From Flavobacteriaceae bacterium (lineage in GTDB: Bacteria; Bacteroidota; Bacteroidia; Flavobacteriales; Flavobacteriaceae), in the NCBI GenBank assembly GCA_030694835.1, contig JAUYUF010000293.1:1-6485 (forward strand): a stretch of DNA of 6,485 nucleotides, in the 5' to 3' direction. Below are positions 5,661-6,485 of the stretch, piece by piece. A model generated the notes under the pieces. The model had not been told where the DNA came from. It was given only the letters and a program-made list of their open reading frames with translations, and did no database searches. The first letter of the stretch is position 1. Every line of letters starts with the position of its first letter. Position numbers and translations under genes: made by a program.

Positions 5661-6410
5661 CTATTCCACATTAAAAGTAATTGGAAGCGAATATTTTACC
5701 CCAACAGGTTTATTTCGTTGTTTTCCAGGTGTCATTTTTGGAAGTAAGTCAATAACTCTTATCGCTTCTTTTTCTAGGCTTTTGTGGGGTGCGCGTGCCA
5801 TTATATTTGCCACGTCCCCATTTTTATCAATAGTAAAAATGACATATATTTTTTGTTTACCTGGAGATAATCCTAATTCTTGAGCTAGTTCAGCATTAAA
5901 ATGCTTCGTAACGTGTTTTGTTACTTGATCTGAAAAACAATTTTTACGTTCTTCACGAGAACCAGTACATCCCGGATAAATAGGAACTTCTTCAATAATG
6001 GCAAATGCAACATCTTCAACAACTTCCTCTTTTTCAACAACTTCTACAATATCACTTCTTAAGCGAGTATCTTTAATAATAATTGCATCTCGTTCATCAA
6101 CTTCTGTAGACTTTAATAGAGTTTCAATTATTTTCTTCTCATCTTTTACAATCTCAATTTTATCCATTATAGATTGCGGTTGTTGTGGCTCTGGAGGTGG
6201 AGTGATTTCTGGTGGTCTAGTTATAGGAATGTTCTCATTATCCAAATCTAAATTTACAAATGAAGTGCTATTTCTTAAGTCATTGTTGTTATCAAATGAT
6301 TTATATTCTATTCCTAGATAAACAATAAATAATGACAATGTAAGACCCATCAGCATAAATAATTTGCTGTAATTTTCTAAAGCTACTACTGGATTCTTCT
6401 TAATTTCCAT
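5661..6410 (-). CDS. TonB-family energy transducer
   Basis: A 249-residue inner-membrane protein of the TonB type, which passes proton-motive-force energy from an ExbBD-like motor to outer-membrane transporters. From the ATG at 6410: a cytoplasmic lead MEIKKNPVVALENYSK, one transmembrane segment at about 17-34, a Pro/Glu-rich stretch (about 65-80, ITRPPEITPPPEPQQP) spanning the periplasm, a charged Glu/Val/Lys-rich linker, then the C-terminal domain at about 140-249. That domain has PIYPGC with Cys148, CF with Cys158, a strand-turn VIFTIDKNGD, LEKEAIRV and the closing strands ending LPITFNVE, all typical of Bacteroidota TonB proteins. An upstream in-frame GTG at 6446 would add 12 residues. 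The ATG is preferred because MxxKKNP followed by the membrane helix is the usual flavobacterial start. No exbB/exbD or receptor gene is adjacent here, so its partner is unknown. A terminator closes the gene. Confidence 0.92.
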   Translation of the reverse strand: MEIKKNPVVALENYSKLFMLMGLTLSLFIVYLGIEYKSFDNNNDLRNSTSFVNLDLDNENIPITRPPEITPPPEPQQPQSIMDKIEIVKDEKKIIETLLKSTEVDERDAIIIKDTRLRSDIVEVVEKEEVVEDVAFAIIEEVPIYPGCTGSREERKNCFSDQVTKHVTKHFNAELAQELGLSPGKQKIYVIFTIDKNGDVANIMARAPHKSLEKEAIRVIDLLPKMTPGKQRNKPVGVKYSLPITFNVE

Positions 6411-6420
6411 TTGATTGACT

Positions 6421-6472
6421 ATTAGTGTTACTAATTCAGTGGACACGAAGACTTACAAATAAAAGTGTAAGT
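6421..6472 (-). promoter_or_regulatory. Upstream region of the TonB gene with two short inverted repeats
   Basis: Upstream of the preferred ATG at 6410 lie two inverted repeats: ATTAGT/ACTAAT (6421-6426 and 6430-6435, 3-base loop) and ACTTACA/TGTAAGT (6451-6457 and 6466-6472, 8-base loop). Neither is followed by a T-tract, so terminators are unlikely. They could be operator half-sites or leader hairpins for the TonB gene. No convincing TAnnTTTG promoter box was found here, and the window ends 13 bases further on, so this is only a pointer. Confidence 0.3.
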
Positions 6473-6485
6473 AAATTATGATACT

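Noticed and set aside
5998..6321. 107-codon plus-strand ORF rich in Ser and Thr opposite the TonB gene
   Set aside because: Its composition is the mirror of the Glu/Lys/Val- and Pro-rich linker on the minus strand; no independent coding evidence.
6411..6446. Upstream GTG start for the TonB gene adding 12 residues
   Set aside because: The extension is unlike known N-termini, whereas the ATG at 6410 gives the expected MEIKKNP lead before the membrane helix.
6478..6485. ATG at 6478 as the start of a divergent plus-strand gene
   Set aside because: Only eight bases are visible, so it cannot be judged.

Overview
The window is AT-rich with many A/T homopolymer runs between genes. Its gene content points to the Bacteroidota, most likely Flavobacteriaceae: a RemB/Wzi-like outer-membrane barrel, a TonB-family energy transducer with the flavobacterial N-terminus and YPGC motif, no clear Shine-Dalgarno sequences, and an interspersed repeat built on CCCTTCGACTTCGCTCAGGG. 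Taxonomy is inferred from protein style only. All assignments come from reading the sequence, with no database search.

Left half (1-2820, plus strand): the 3' end of deoC (deoxyribose-phosphate aldolase, long eukaryote-like form), a 181-base gap with a repeat element and A/T-rich repeats, then two aldehyde dehydrogenase genes 11 bases apart. The first has the catalytic Cys and Glu. The second is a 293-residue pseudo-enzyme lacking the whole catalytic part. Together they look like the two modules of ALDH16 encoded as separate polypeptides. DeoC cleaves deoxyribose-5-phosphate to glyceraldehyde-3-phosphate and acetaldehyde, and an NAD(P)-dependent ALDH could oxidise the acetaldehyde to acetate, so the three genes make sense as a deoxynucleoside catabolic cluster. 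A strong hairpin terminator at 2843-2880 separates them from the convergent genes.

Right half (2897-6410, minus strand): transcription runs right to left. First comes a TonB-family gene closed by its own terminator. It is followed by a WbpD/WlbB-type sugar N-acetyltransferase and, 23 bases on, a 693-residue RemB-like protein. The last two probably form an operon linked to surface polysaccharide and possibly gliding. The RemB-like protein carries an N-terminal domain that reads like the C-terminal domain of the TonB protein two genes upstream.

The two points most worth following up are the split ALDH16-like pair and the TonB-CTD-like domain fused in front of an outer-membrane barrel. No CRISPR array, tRNA, rRNA, insertion sequence or defence system was seen.
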